From Halobellus rarus (GTDB lineage: Archaea > Halobacteriota > Halobacteria > Halobacteriales > Haloferacaceae), in the NCBI RefSeq assembly GCF_024494595.1, contig NZ_JANHDI010000008.1, forward strand, positions 1-64,000: a stretch of DNA of 64,000 bases, read 5' to 3'. The notes beneath the pieces are model-generated. The model searched no databases. It saw only the letters and a list, made by a program, of their open reading frames with translations, and was not told the DNA's origin. This document shows positions 43,350 to 51,048 of the stretch, piece by piece (position 1 is the first letter of the stretch; each line of letters starts with the position of its first letter). The translations under genes were made by a program, and so were the position numbers.

Positions 43350-44594
43350 TCACTCCAACTCCGCGGGACGACAGGCGAAGTGCCGGCTGCGGTTGTCCGC
43401 GACATAGCGGTAGACCCGGCGTCCGACCGACCGAGCCGGGGGGAGCCCCATCACCCACACGAGCGGGGAGAACAGCCGGTTCTGACGGAGCAGTTCGCGG
43501 AACGCCTCGTAGCCCTCGTAGCCGCTCTGCCCGTCGAAGACGTACATCGCCCGTCCGAGGTCGACTTCGGAGCGCTCGGTGCACGCGTCGGGCGCGTCGT
43601 ACTGCGAGTAGAACGTCACGGTGCCGTCGATATCGAGGAGCTTGAACGGGTAGAGCGACCGAGCGCAGAACAGGCAGTGTTCGTCGAAGACGAGGTCTAT
43701 CTCCCGGTCGAGGGCGAGGCGTCGATAGGCGCCGTCGAAGGCGGCGAACACCGCCAAGAAAAATAGATTGTCGACGAAGAATATCCCCAGCAACACCACG
43801 TTCGACAGCGTGAAGAGCACCAGCCCGACGACGAACGGCGTTATCGAGACGCCGACGAGCACCGCGACGAGGAACCCGAACTCGAGGACGAGCGTCCCGA
43901 TACCGCCGAGGACGCCGAGGAAGGGGTGTTCGACGAGGAGTAACGGGATGTCGTTCCAGGGGTAGACGTACGTGCGCAGAAAGACGAGCCGTGACAGGTT
44001 GTCGGGCGCGACGAACCCGGGCCCCCCGCCGTCGACGACCTTGCTGGCTCCGGTGCTGAAGAACAGAATCGCGAGGGTGAGAAGCGAGTATTTCATCGCC
44101 GACATTCGGTACGAGCGGTCCTCGTCCGACTTCAGTCGAGCGACGAGCGAATCGAGAGACTGCGACCGCGCCTTCCGAAGACCGTCGACGGAGAGCACGT
44201 CGTCCTCGGGATACAGCGCGATGAACACCAGAAACGCCGACCCGATGAACAGGCTGTTGACCTCGCCGGAACTGACCACGGTCCCTCGGATGACCCCCAG
44301 ATGGGCGGCCAGAGCCGCGCTCACTAGAGCGGTAACGCGAATCCGATAGCCCACGATCACCAACAGGACGAATCCGATCAGGAGCCACTTCTCGACGGTC
44401 AGAATCCACGGTATGGAGAGCGGAATCAGCGGGTCGAACTCGTCGTGCGCCATCGCCCGGGAGACCCCCGAGAGCAGGAGAGGCCAGTCGTAGAACACCG
44501 TCTTCCACGCCAGCCAGACGCCGAGCACCCACCGCGCGACCGCGAGATTGATCGGCGACGACCTGCGGTCGTCGTCGAAGTAGTTGGCGAACAT
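43350..44594 (-). CDS. HTTM-domain membrane protein fused to a DCC thioredoxin-like domain
   Basis: 414 residues. About 280 residues with several membrane helices match the HTTM type (related to vitamin K-dependent gamma-carboxylase and SdpB): WVLGVWLAWKTVFYDWPLLL, FSTGASKV and YPWNDIPLLL. A DCC/DUF393 domain follows, starting VFDEHCLFCARS with a CxxC-like pair, and YSQYDAP, typical of thiol-disulfide oxidoreductase-like proteins. It overlaps its upstream partner by one base. It may modify or process an exported protein; no substrate is visible. Confidence 0.82.
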   Translation of the reverse strand: MFANYFDDDRRSSPINLAVARWVLGVWLAWKTVFYDWPLLLSGVSRAMAHDEFDPLIPLSIPWILTVEKWLLIGFVLLVIVGYRIRVTALVSAALAAHLGVIRGTVVSSGEVNSLFIGSAFLVFIALYPEDDVLSVDGLRKARSQSLDSLVARLKSDEDRSYRMSAMKYSLLTLAILFFSTGASKVVDGGGPGFVAPDNLSRLVFLRTYVYPWNDIPLLLVEHPFLGVLGGIGTLVLEFGFLVAVLVGVSITPFVVGLVLFTLSNVVLLGIFFVDNLFFLAVFAAFDGAYRRLALDREIDLVFDEHCLFCARSLYPFKLLDIDGTVTFYSQYDAPDACTERSEVDLGRAMYVFDGQSGYEGYEAFRELLRQNRLFSPLVWVMGLPPARSVGRRVYRYVADNRSRHFACRPAELE

Positions 44595-45385
44595 CAGTAA
44601 GCCGCCTCCGGTGACGGAGACGGTATCCCGAGCGAGAGACTGATAGGCTCGCGTTCACCCGTCCGATTCATCTGCGTCGTCGGCATCGAACCGTTACGCG
44701 AAGGTATCGCTTCCTCGTCGGCCAGCGGGAACGCCTCGAAGACGACGTCCTCCTCGTAGCGGACGACTTCGGTTCCGTCTTCCGACGTGACGAACGTCAT
44801 CTCGTACACCCTGACGCCGACGAACCGCTCGTGTCCGTCGAGCAGTTCCGGCGTCCACACGCTCGTCAGTCCGTGGCTCGGGAACCTCGCGAGGCCCTCG
44901 GCGTCACCCCGTTCGACCGCCTCACGGTACTCGGTGGCCCGATCGAGCAGAAGCCGCGCGGTGGTCTCGTTCTCCGTGGTGTTCTGTCCGCGGCGCATGT
45001 GCTTGATCAGTCGCGTCGTGGCCACCGAGTCGAACGCGAGCGTCATCTTGTCATCCATCTTCAATTCGTGGCCCGACTCGTCGACGAGACGTATCTCCTG
45101 ATACGTCTCCACCTCGGCGGTCGGCTGAGAGAAGTGTCCCCACGAGACGAAGGGCGGCGGCGCCATCGGGAGGACGGAATTGGACAGTATCAGTCCGACG
45201 AAGAAGCACGCGACGAACAGCCGGCGAGCGTACCACCGGTCCGAGAGAACCGCGGCGACGGCGGCCCCGACGAAGAACACGACGAGGAATCCCGGCAGGA
45301 TGAGCGTCGCGTACGGGCGGAGAGCTGTCACCAACTGTTCCGAGAAGCTCAGGAGGACAATCGGTGCAACTGCGGAAACGCTCAT
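44594..45385 (-). CDS. Membrane protein, partner of the HTTM-DCC protein
   Basis: 263 residues. Two to three N-terminal hydrophobic helices (LRPYATLILPGFLVVFFVGAAV; RLFVACFFVGLILSNSVLP) are followed by SWGHFSQPTAEVETYQEI and an outer-side domain of about 160 residues with Asn-X-Ser/Thr sites. The W-x-x-F segment followed by an exposed beta domain resembles proteins encoded next to bacterial HTTM genes. The stop/start overlap (TGATG-like) with the HTTM gene implies they act together. Confidence 0.72.
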   Translation of the reverse strand: MSVSAVAPIVLLSFSEQLVTALRPYATLILPGFLVVFFVGAAVAAVLSDRWYARRLFVACFFVGLILSNSVLPMAPPPFVSWGHFSQPTAEVETYQEIRLVDESGHELKMDDKMTLAFDSVATTRLIKHMRRGQNTTENETTARLLLDRATEYREAVERGDAEGLARFPSHGLTSVWTPELLDGHERFVGVRVYEMTFVTSEDGTEVVRYEEDVVFEAFPLADEEAIPSRNGSMPTTQMNRTGEREPISLSLGIPSPSPEAAY

Positions 45386-45514
45386 CTCATCACCACGCCG
45401 ATACTCGGCTGAGAATCGCTTCTACAGGAATTCATATATTTATGCGTGAATGTCGAGTGTGATATATTGTATATTTGCTATTTAACGTGCATATAGTGGG
45501 CGTTTAATCGCGTC
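45386..45514. promoter_or_regulatory. AT-rich divergent promoter region
   Basis: About 130 bp much richer in A/T than the flanks, with several TATA-like boxes (ATATATT, TATTTATG, TTTAAT), between the start of the HTTM module and the YlbF gene. Individual start points cannot be assigned. Confidence 0.55.
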
Positions 45515-45562
45515 TCACGCGACAAATGGGCCGCAGGATCACGCGACAAATGGGCCGCAGGA
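45515..45562 (+). repeat. 24-bp tandem duplication upstream of the YlbF gene
   Basis: Two identical copies at 45515-45538 and 45539-45562, each containing GCGACAAATGGGCC. They lie 66 nt before the YlbF start, in the divergent intergenic region. Confidence 0.95.
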
Positions 45563-45627
45563 GAGGGACGCGGCGGGCGATGGGGCCTCCGGCAGGTTCA
45601 AACGAATCGACTCCCAAACGCGAGACG

Positions 45628-46002
45628 ATGAGCGTCCAGAAAGATCGGCTCGAAGCACTCGGTCGCGAACTCGGCGAGGCGATCGCCGAGACGCCGGAGT
45701 ACGAGGCGTTCGAGGAGACGAAGGCGGCCGTCGAGGCCGACGACGACGTCCAAGAACAGATCTCGACGTTCCAGGAGCGTCGCGATCACTACATGCACGC
45801 CCGACAGATGGGGAACGCCACGGAGGAGAACCTCCGAAAGGTCCAGGAGGCCCAGGAGGAACTGCACTCGATGCCGAAGATGGCCTCCTACCTCGACGCG
45901 CAGGAGGAACTCCAAGAGCGACTCGAAGCCGTCAACGAGGCGATCTCGGAACCGCTGGCGGTCGACTTCGGCGACGAGGCCGGCGGCTGCTGTCACGACT
46001 AG
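45628..46002 (+). CDS. YlbF-family protein
   Basis: 124 residues, almost all helical: ETPEYEAFEETKAAVEADDDVQEQISTFQERRDHY matches the YlbF/YmcA fold, which in Bacillus forms a complex that stimulates RNase Y processing and biofilm-related regulation. The tail ends GGCCHD, a possible metal or redox site. Its archaeal role is unknown. Start at 45628 (MSVQKDRLE). Confidence 0.87.
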   Translation: MSVQKDRLEALGRELGEAIAETPEYEAFEETKAAVEADDDVQEQISTFQERRDHYMHARQMGNATEENLRKVQEAQEELHSMPKMASYLDAQEELQERLEAVNEAISEPLAVDFGDEAGGCCHD

Positions 46003-46104
46003 CGGCGCGCGGACAGACCCGATTTTGATTTTCGTCGACTCCGCTCGACCGCGACTGCCGAGAGCGTCCGAGCGTTCAAATACGAGGACGGGACCACGAG
46101 GGCT

Positions 46105-46854
46105 ATGCTCGCGATCGCCGGCGGCAAGGGAGGCAGCGGAAAGACGACCACGACGCTCGGGCTGGCACGGGCGGTCGACGGCCCGACGCTCGCTGTCGAC
46201 GCCGACTGCGACCTCCCGAACCTCCACGCGCTGGCGGGCGTTCCGCGGGCTGCCGCACCGGGTGGCCGCGGTCATCCGGACCCGGCGTCGAGCAGCGGCG
46301 ACACGCGAATCGTCCCCGCCCCCCGCGACGCTCCCGACGGGATCGGCGGACGCCTGCGTCGGATCCGCGAGCGCGAAGCGGCCCGGTCTCCGGTAGCTGT
46401 CGGCGACGACGCGTTCGACGGCCGAGGTGGCAGTAGCGTCGGCGACGAGCGCGCCGGCAGACGCGGTAGCGGCGGCCGATCCGCGGACCACGAAGACGCA
46501 GCCGACCCGGTGCCCGTTTTCGTCGACTGCCCCGCCGGTGCGGGACCGGACGCGACAGTCCCGCTGCGCGTCGCAGACGACGTCCTGATCGTCGCGACCC
46601 CGTGCGTCGCCGCGCTCCGTGACGCGGCGAAGACGGCCGCGATGGCGCGCGCGGTCGGCACGCCGGTGGTCGGTGCCGTGCTCACGCGGGCCAGACTCGC
46701 CCCGCCGGGCGTCGAGGACCTCCTCGAGTGTCGGGTTCTCGGGACCGTCCCTCCGGCGTCGGCCTCCAGGGTCGGCGAACCGCTCCGCGATCCGACCGTC
46801 AGCCGCGCGTACGACGAACTCGCCGAGAGACTGACCGATCGACCGAACACCTAA
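46105..46854 (+). CDS. MinD/ParA-like P-loop ATPase
   Basis: 249 residues. The deviant Walker A GGKGGSGKTT is at residues 6-15, the A' region DADCDLPNLH and the switch VDCPAGAGPD follow. The middle (about 70-135) is a low-complexity Gly/Arg/Asp insert. The lack of a clear amphipathic membrane-targeting helix at the C-terminus distinguishes it from true MinD. Possible roles are positioning or Fe-S cargo; none is indicated. It is 25 nt upstream of a RAD55-like gene. Confidence 0.88.
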   Translation: MLAIAGGKGGSGKTTTTLGLARAVDGPTLAVDADCDLPNLHALAGVPRAAAPGGRGHPDPASSSGDTRIVPAPRDAPDGIGGRLRRIREREAARSPVAVGDDAFDGRGGSSVGDERAGRRGSGGRSADHEDAADPVPVFVDCPAGAGPDATVPLRVADDVLIVATPCVAALRDAAKTAAMARAVGTPVVGAVLTRARLAPPGVEDLLECRVLGTVPPASASRVGEPLRDPTVSRAYDELAERLTDRPNT

Positions 46855-46879
46855 GCCGATCGACTCCGTACCCCTCGCC

Positions 46880-47506
46880 GTGGCAGACAGGCTCTCGACC
46901 GGGGTCAGCGTCCTCGATCGCCAACTCGACGGCGGGATTCCGCCGGGGAGCATCGTGCTCCTCGCGGCCGACCCCGCCAGCCAGTCGGAGCTGTTTCTCT
47001 ACGAATTGACCGCGGTCCGCGCGTCGCTGTACCTCACGACGATCCGCTCGGACCAGGCAGTAAAGGACGCCATCGACCGCGCGCCCGGTCACGTCGGTGA
47101 TCCCACCGTCAGGGACGTCGGTGGCAACGCGCCACTGGACACCGCCCATCGGTTCGTCCGGGACCTCCCGGAGGGCGCGAACCTGATCGTCGACGTCGTC
47201 GACGTCTTAGAGGAGACCGAGCCCGCCCGCTATCGGCAGTTCCTCAACGAACTGCAGACGCATATGGTCAACACCGGCGGGCTGGCCGTCCTCCACGGGA
47301 TGAAGGGCGACGCCGAACCCCGCAACCGCGGGTACACGAAACACATGGCGGACGTCGTGTTCGACCTCCACACGAAGATCAAGGGCTCGGAGATCGAGAA
47401 CCGCCTGGCGGTGCCGAAGTTCCGCGGCGTCCAGCCGCCAGAGGAGACGATCAAGCTCCGGCTGGGCGAGCGCGTCACGGTCGACACGAGCCGCGACATC
47501 GCGTAG
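46880..47506 (+). CDS. RAD55/KaiC-like protein without Walker A
   Basis: 208 residues with RecA-fold features of the RAD55 group: LSTGVSVLDRQLDGGIPPGSIVLL at the start, and Walker-B-like ANLIVDVVDVLE near residue 95. The P-loop position reads AADPASQSE, with no Gly-Lys-Thr/Ser, so it probably cannot hydrolyse ATP. Haloarchaeal members are sometimes labelled HTR-like or regulators. GTG start at 46880. It follows the MinD-like gene closely. Confidence 0.8.
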   Translation: MADRLSTGVSVLDRQLDGGIPPGSIVLLAADPASQSELFLYELTAVRASLYLTTIRSDQAVKDAIDRAPGHVGDPTVRDVGGNAPLDTAHRFVRDLPEGANLIVDVVDVLEETEPARYRQFLNELQTHMVNTGGLAVLHGMKGDAEPRNRGYTKHMADVVFDLHTKIKGSEIENRLAVPKFRGVQPPEETIKLRLGERVTVDTSRDIA

Positions 47507-47539
47507 CCCTCGGATCCGGGCAGAACCCCGTTCGCCAAC

Positions 47540-47972
47540 TCAGGCGACGAACCCGAGGTAACCGAACGTCGCCGGCGTGATCGCGACAGTCAGGAGCGAC
47601 CAGTTCCCTGGTGTGTCGAGACCACCGAGTTCGAGCCGTTTCGTGACGAGCGAGAGGAAGTTCGGCACCAGCGGTAGCAGCCGCCAGAGGGGACCTCCCG
47701 ACCGAGCCCGTACTGAAGAAGCACCGTCAGCCCACGGTGCAGGCGGCAGCGACGATCGCCACTCGCAGGTCGTCGGTCGGGAGACCGGTCTCCGGGGCCC
47801 GCAGGTCGTCGGTCGGGAGATCGGTCTCCGCGGCCCCTGTTTCGTCTCCCGCATCCGTGCCGGTGGGATCCTCGGTCGTTGCGTCGTCCCGGGCGAACGA
47901 AACGCGTTCCGAGGTGCGCCGTGACGTCGGTCTCGGCGGCGCACCTCTCGAACCGATCGTCGGAATCGACAC
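47540..47972 (-). pseudogene. Frameshifted small membrane-protein gene
   Basis: Three minus-strand segments read as one protein if two single bases are restored. First an acidic N-terminus ending DDLRVAIVAAACTVG (stop at 47729), then LTVLLQYGLGREVPS in a second frame, then LWRLLPLVPNFLSLVTKR in a third, running to the stop at 47540. Together they give a hydrophobic helix pair and a plausible C-terminus. A 36-bp in-frame duplication (from 47765 and 47801) lies in the N-terminal part. Sequencing error is the alternative. Confidence 0.55.
47765..47836 (-). repeat. 36-bp tandem duplication
   Basis: GCAGGTCGTCGGTCGGGAGA occurs at 47765 and 47801; the rest of the unit is nearly identical. It encodes a repeated LPTDDLR stretch in the frameshifted gene. 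Confidence 0.9.
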
Positions 47973-48004
47973 TCGCTTCGGGCGCGGTGCCCGCCTCGGA
48001 AGCG

Positions 48005-48976
48005 TTACTCTTCGAGGTCGGCGTCGAGCTCCTCGGCGAGCTCGTCGGCGTCGACGTCGACGTCTTCGATCGCCTCCTCGATGTCCTCAGCGCCCATTCC
48101 GCCGGCACCGCCCATCATTCCGCCCATACCGCCCATCATTCCGCCCATCCCCTCGATGGTCTCCTGGACGATGACGCGGTCGAGGTCGAGGCGGTCCATC
48201 ACGTCTTGGGCGATCTGCTGCTTCGAGAACATCCACTGCTGGTTCATCGTCATCTGCGGGGTGGCCTCGATGTACAGCGTCTCCTTCTCGACTTCGACGG
48301 TCTCGGTTTCGGGTTCGGCGTCCTCCTCCTCGTCGTCCTCGTCGGACTCGACGACCTGCTCTTCCTCGACCGTGTCCGTCTGGATCCAGACCTCGGGGGC
48401 CTGCTGGAGGTACATCTCCAGCATGCTGGCGGCCTGCTCCTCGCGGTCGTCGACGAGTTCGAGCACCTCGTACTCGTACTCGAGGTCCTCGCCTGCGAGC
48501 GGGTGGTTGAAGTCGACGCGTGCGCGCCCGCTGACGATCGTCACGATCCGGCCCTGGTCGCCGTCGATCTGGACCTGCGCGCCCGGGTAGCGCTCTTCCT
48601 CGTCGATCTTGTTGGCGCTGACCGTCCTGACCTGCTCGTCGTCGTACTCGCCGAAGGCCTCTTCGGCGTCGATTTCGACTGTGCCGGAGTCGCCGACCTC
48701 CGCGCCGATGAGCGCCTCGTCGACGCTCTCGAAGACGTGGCCGGCGCCGACGACGATGACGCGCGGTTCGAAGTCGTACTCGTCGGTGTCGATCTCGGCC
48801 TCTTCGGCCGTCTCCTCGTCGGTGGTGTCGACGACGGTGCCGTCGTCGGTGGTCCGGAGCGTGTAGGCCAGACGGACGAAGTCGTCGTCCTGGATGCCGG
48901 AGACGTCTTCTTCGACGTCTTCCGCGTCGGCGTCTGCCTGCGATTCGGCGGCGTCCGCCTGCTGTTCGTCACTCAT
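48005..48976 (-). CDS. FKBP-type peptidyl-prolyl isomerase (SlyD-like) with Gly-Met tail
   Basis: 323 residues. The FKBP domain with an inserted IF chaperone domain is recognised from VRLAYTLRTTDDGTVVDTT, GAGHVFESVDEALIGAEVGD and the SlyD hallmark FNHPLAGEDLEYEYEV. An acidic linker (about 215-240) follows, then a C-terminal region with a Gly-Met-rich stretch (GGMMGGMGG type, about 280-297) like that of chaperonins, and an acidic end. It would assist folding in the cytoplasm. Start at 48976 (MSDEQQ). Confidence 0.92.
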   Translation of the reverse strand: MSDEQQADAAESQADADAEDVEEDVSGIQDDDFVRLAYTLRTTDDGTVVDTTDEETAEEAEIDTDEYDFEPRVIVVGAGHVFESVDEALIGAEVGDSGTVEIDAEEAFGEYDDEQVRTVSANKIDEEERYPGAQVQIDGDQGRIVTIVSGRARVDFNHPLAGEDLEYEYEVLELVDDREEQAASMLEMYLQQAPEVWIQTDTVEEEQVVESDEDDEEEDAEPETETVEVEKETLYIEATPQMTMNQQWMFSKQQIAQDVMDRLDLDRVIVQETIEGMGGMMGGMGGMMGGAGGMGAEDIEEAIEDVDVDADELAEELDADLEE

Positions 48977-49092
48977 ACGCTGATCATCTCCCGTGCGACC
49001 CTTAAGAATCACGTTTCGCCCCGGCGGCGGGTTCGGCGTGTTTTCGCGGCGGTTCCGCGGTCAGTTCGGGATGCACCCTCCGAATCGGACGC

Positions 49093-49099
49093 TTTTTTT
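49093..49099 (+). promoter_or_regulatory. T-tract promoter element of the CYTH gene
   Basis: Seven T residues are centred 27 nt before the ATG at 49123. The spacing favours a TATA-equivalent over a terminator, although it could also end transcription from upstream. Confidence 0.4.
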
Positions 49100-49122
49100 G
49101 AGGGGTGACCCGACAGGCCGGT

Positions 49123-49725
49123 ATGATCGAGGTCGAGGTCAAACTCCGTGCGGCCCACGAGGCGGTCCGGGCGGCGCTCGAGGCCGCGGATGCCGAGTCA
49201 AAGAAACGACTCACGCAGGTCGATACCTACTACGACGCGCCGCACCGGGACTTCGCCGAAACCGACGAAGCGCTCCGGGTCCGTCGAGAACGGAACCCCC
49301 CGTCGTCCGACTCGGGAGCAGAGCCCGCCGGATCCGACGCCCCAGGTGGGCACCGATTCGAGGAGACGGTCAAAGTCACGTACAAGGGGCCGCTGATCGA
49401 CGCGGAATCGAAGACGCGGGCGGAACACGAGACGGCCGTCGCCGACGGCGACGCCGCGGCGGCCATCTTCGACGGCCTCGGGTTCGAGCAGGCGGCCGTC
49501 GTCGAGAAGGAACGGGAGTACTTCGTTCTCGACGGCTACACCGTCACACTCGACCGCGTCGACGGCCTGGGCGAGTTCGTCGAGGTCGAGGCCGAAGCGA
49601 GCGAGAGCGCCGACGTGGAGTCCGTCCGCGACGGCGCGTTCGAGGTTCTCCGTCGATTGGGCCTCGATCCGGACGAGCAGATTCGGACCTCGTATCTGGG
49701 CCTGCTCCTCGAGGACGCGGAGTGA
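49123..49725 (+). CDS. CYTH-domain protein (class IV adenylate cyclase-like)
   Basis: 200 residues. The ExExK signature is seen as IEVEVKLR at residues 2-9, followed by QVDTYYDAP and VRRERN, KVTYKGP, EKEREYF and LGEFVEVEAE, all typical of the CYTH triphosphate tunnel fold. Archaeal members hydrolyse triphosphates or thiamine triphosphate, or are annotated as CyaB-like cyclases. A hydrophilic insert lies at about 60-80. Start at 49123. Confidence 0.92.
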   Translation: MIEVEVKLRAAHEAVRAALEAADAESKKRLTQVDTYYDAPHRDFAETDEALRVRRERNPPSSDSGAEPAGSDAPGGHRFEETVKVTYKGPLIDAESKTRAEHETAVADGDAAAAIFDGLGFEQAAVVEKEREYFVLDGYTVTLDRVDGLGEFVEVEAEASESADVESVRDGAFEVLRRLGLDPDEQIRTSYLGLLLEDAE

Positions 49726-49784
49726 GCGGGGCGCTCCGATCTGATACTCGGCGGTAATAATAACAGTGGCGAACTTTTCCGCAA

Positions 49785-49791
49785 GTTATAG
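49785..49791 (+). promoter_or_regulatory. TATA-like box of the methionine adenosyltransferase gene
   Basis: GTTATAG is centred about 30 nt before the ATG at 49818, with further AT-rich sequence upstream (TAATAATAAC near 49756). Confidence 0.5.
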
Positions 49792-49817
49792 AACGGCCGG
49801 GCCAGTAGCGTCGGGCA

Positions 49818-51023
49818 ATGACCGAACGGAACATCTCTATCGAGGCAGCAGACCGGACCGCCGTCGAGGACCAGGGGGTCGAAATCGTCGAGCGAAAGGG
49901 ACTCGGCCACCCCGATTCGATCTGCGACGGAATCGCCGAGGCCGTCTCGCGGTCGCTCTCACAGCTCTATCTCGACCGCGTCGGACGCGTGCTTCACTAC
50001 AACACCGACGAGACGCAGCTGGTCGCCGGCGAGTCCGCGCCGACGTACGGCGGCGGCGAGGTCGTCGAACCGGTCTACGTGCTCATCGTCGGCCGCGCGA
50101 CCAAGGAGTACGACGGCGAGCGGCTTCCCGTCGACGCGACCGCGCTCTCTGCCGCCCGCGACTACCTCAACGAGCACATCCCGGAGCTCGACGTCGGCAC
50201 CGACATCGTCGTCGACACCCGGATCGGCGAGGGTTCGGGCGACCTCCAGGACGTCTTCGGGGAGGACGGCGCGGAGGTCCCGATGTCGAACGACACCTCC
50301 TACGGCGTCGGACACGCGCCGCTTACCGAGACCGAGGAGATCGTCCTGACCGTCGAAGAGGAACTCAACGGCCCCTACGCGGCCGACCACCCGGAACTCG
50401 GCCCGGACATCAAGGTGATGGGCAAACGCGAGGGCGACCTGATCGACATCACCGTCGCCGCCGCGATGGTCGACGCCTACGTCGAGGACCTAGAGGACTA
50501 CGACGACGCGGTCGAGCGCGTCCGCGCCCACGTGGGCGACGTCGCCCGCGGGCTGACCGATCGGGAGGTCCGCGTCGAAGTCAACACGGCCGACGACTAC
50601 GAGTCGGGGTCGATCTACCTGACGGTCACCGGCACCAGCGCGGAGATGGGCGACGACGGCTCCGTCGGCCGGGGCAACCGTGCCAACGGGCTCATCACGC
50701 CGAACCGCCCGATGAGTATGGAGGCGACCTCCGGAAAGAACCCCGTCAACCACATCGGAAAGATCTACAACCTCCTCTCGACGGACATCGCCGAGTCCGT
50801 CGTCGCCGACGTCGACGGCATCCGCGACCTCCAGATCCGTCTCCTCTCGCAGATCGGCCGCCCGATCGACCAACCGCACGTCGCCGACGCGAAGGTCGTC
50901 ACCGAAGCGGGCGTCGACCTCGCCGACATCGAACCCGAGATCCGCTCGCAGATCGACGATCGGCTGGCGAACGTCACCGACATCACCCGCCGCGTCATCG
51001 ACGGCGAGCTTTCGACGTTCTGA
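49818..51023 (+). CDS. mat: Archaeal S-adenosylmethionine synthetase
   Basis: Makes SAM from methionine and ATP. 401 residues, the archaeal length. Family motifs: [20 protein letters not shown] at the N-terminus, [50 protein letters not shown] and [14 protein letters not shown]. Only a small gap precedes the thiI-like gene, so they may share a transcript. Confidence 0.98.
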   Translation: MTERNISIEAADRTAVEDQGVEIVERKGLGHPDSICDGIAEAVSRSLSQLYLDRVGRVLHYNTDETQLVAGESAPTYGGGEVVEPVYVLIVGRATKEYDGERLPVDATALSAARDYLNEHIPELDVGTDIVVDTRIGEGSGDLQDVFGEDGAEVPMSNDTSYGVGHAPLTETEEIVLTVEEELNGPYAADHPELGPDIKVMGKREGDLIDITVAAAMVDAYVEDLEDYDDAVERVRAHVGDVARGLTDREVRVEVNTADDYESGSIYLTVTGTSAEMGDDGSVGRGNRANGLITPNRPMSMEATSGKNPVNHIGKIYNLLSTDIAESVVADVDGIRDLQIRLLSQIGRPIDQPHVADAKVVTEAGVDLADIEPEIRSQIDDRLANVTDITRRVIDGELSTF

Positions 51024-51048
51024 AGCCGCTCGCCGCGAAACTGCACGT

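Noticed and set aside
43350-44594. True vitamin K-dependent gamma-carboxylase
   Set aside because: Only the HTTM membrane part is similar; the large C-terminal lumenal domain of carboxylases is missing and is replaced by a DCC domain.
47577-47924. Plus-strand ORF of 115 codons over the frameshifted gene
   Set aside because: Arg/Ser/Gly-rich shadow; the minus strand gives hydrophobic helices and an acidic arm once the frames are joined.
49093-49099. T-tract as a terminator of an upstream gene
   Set aside because: The genes upstream run on the other strand or end far away, and the tract lies at promoter distance from the CYTH start. Kept as a promoter element with low confidence.
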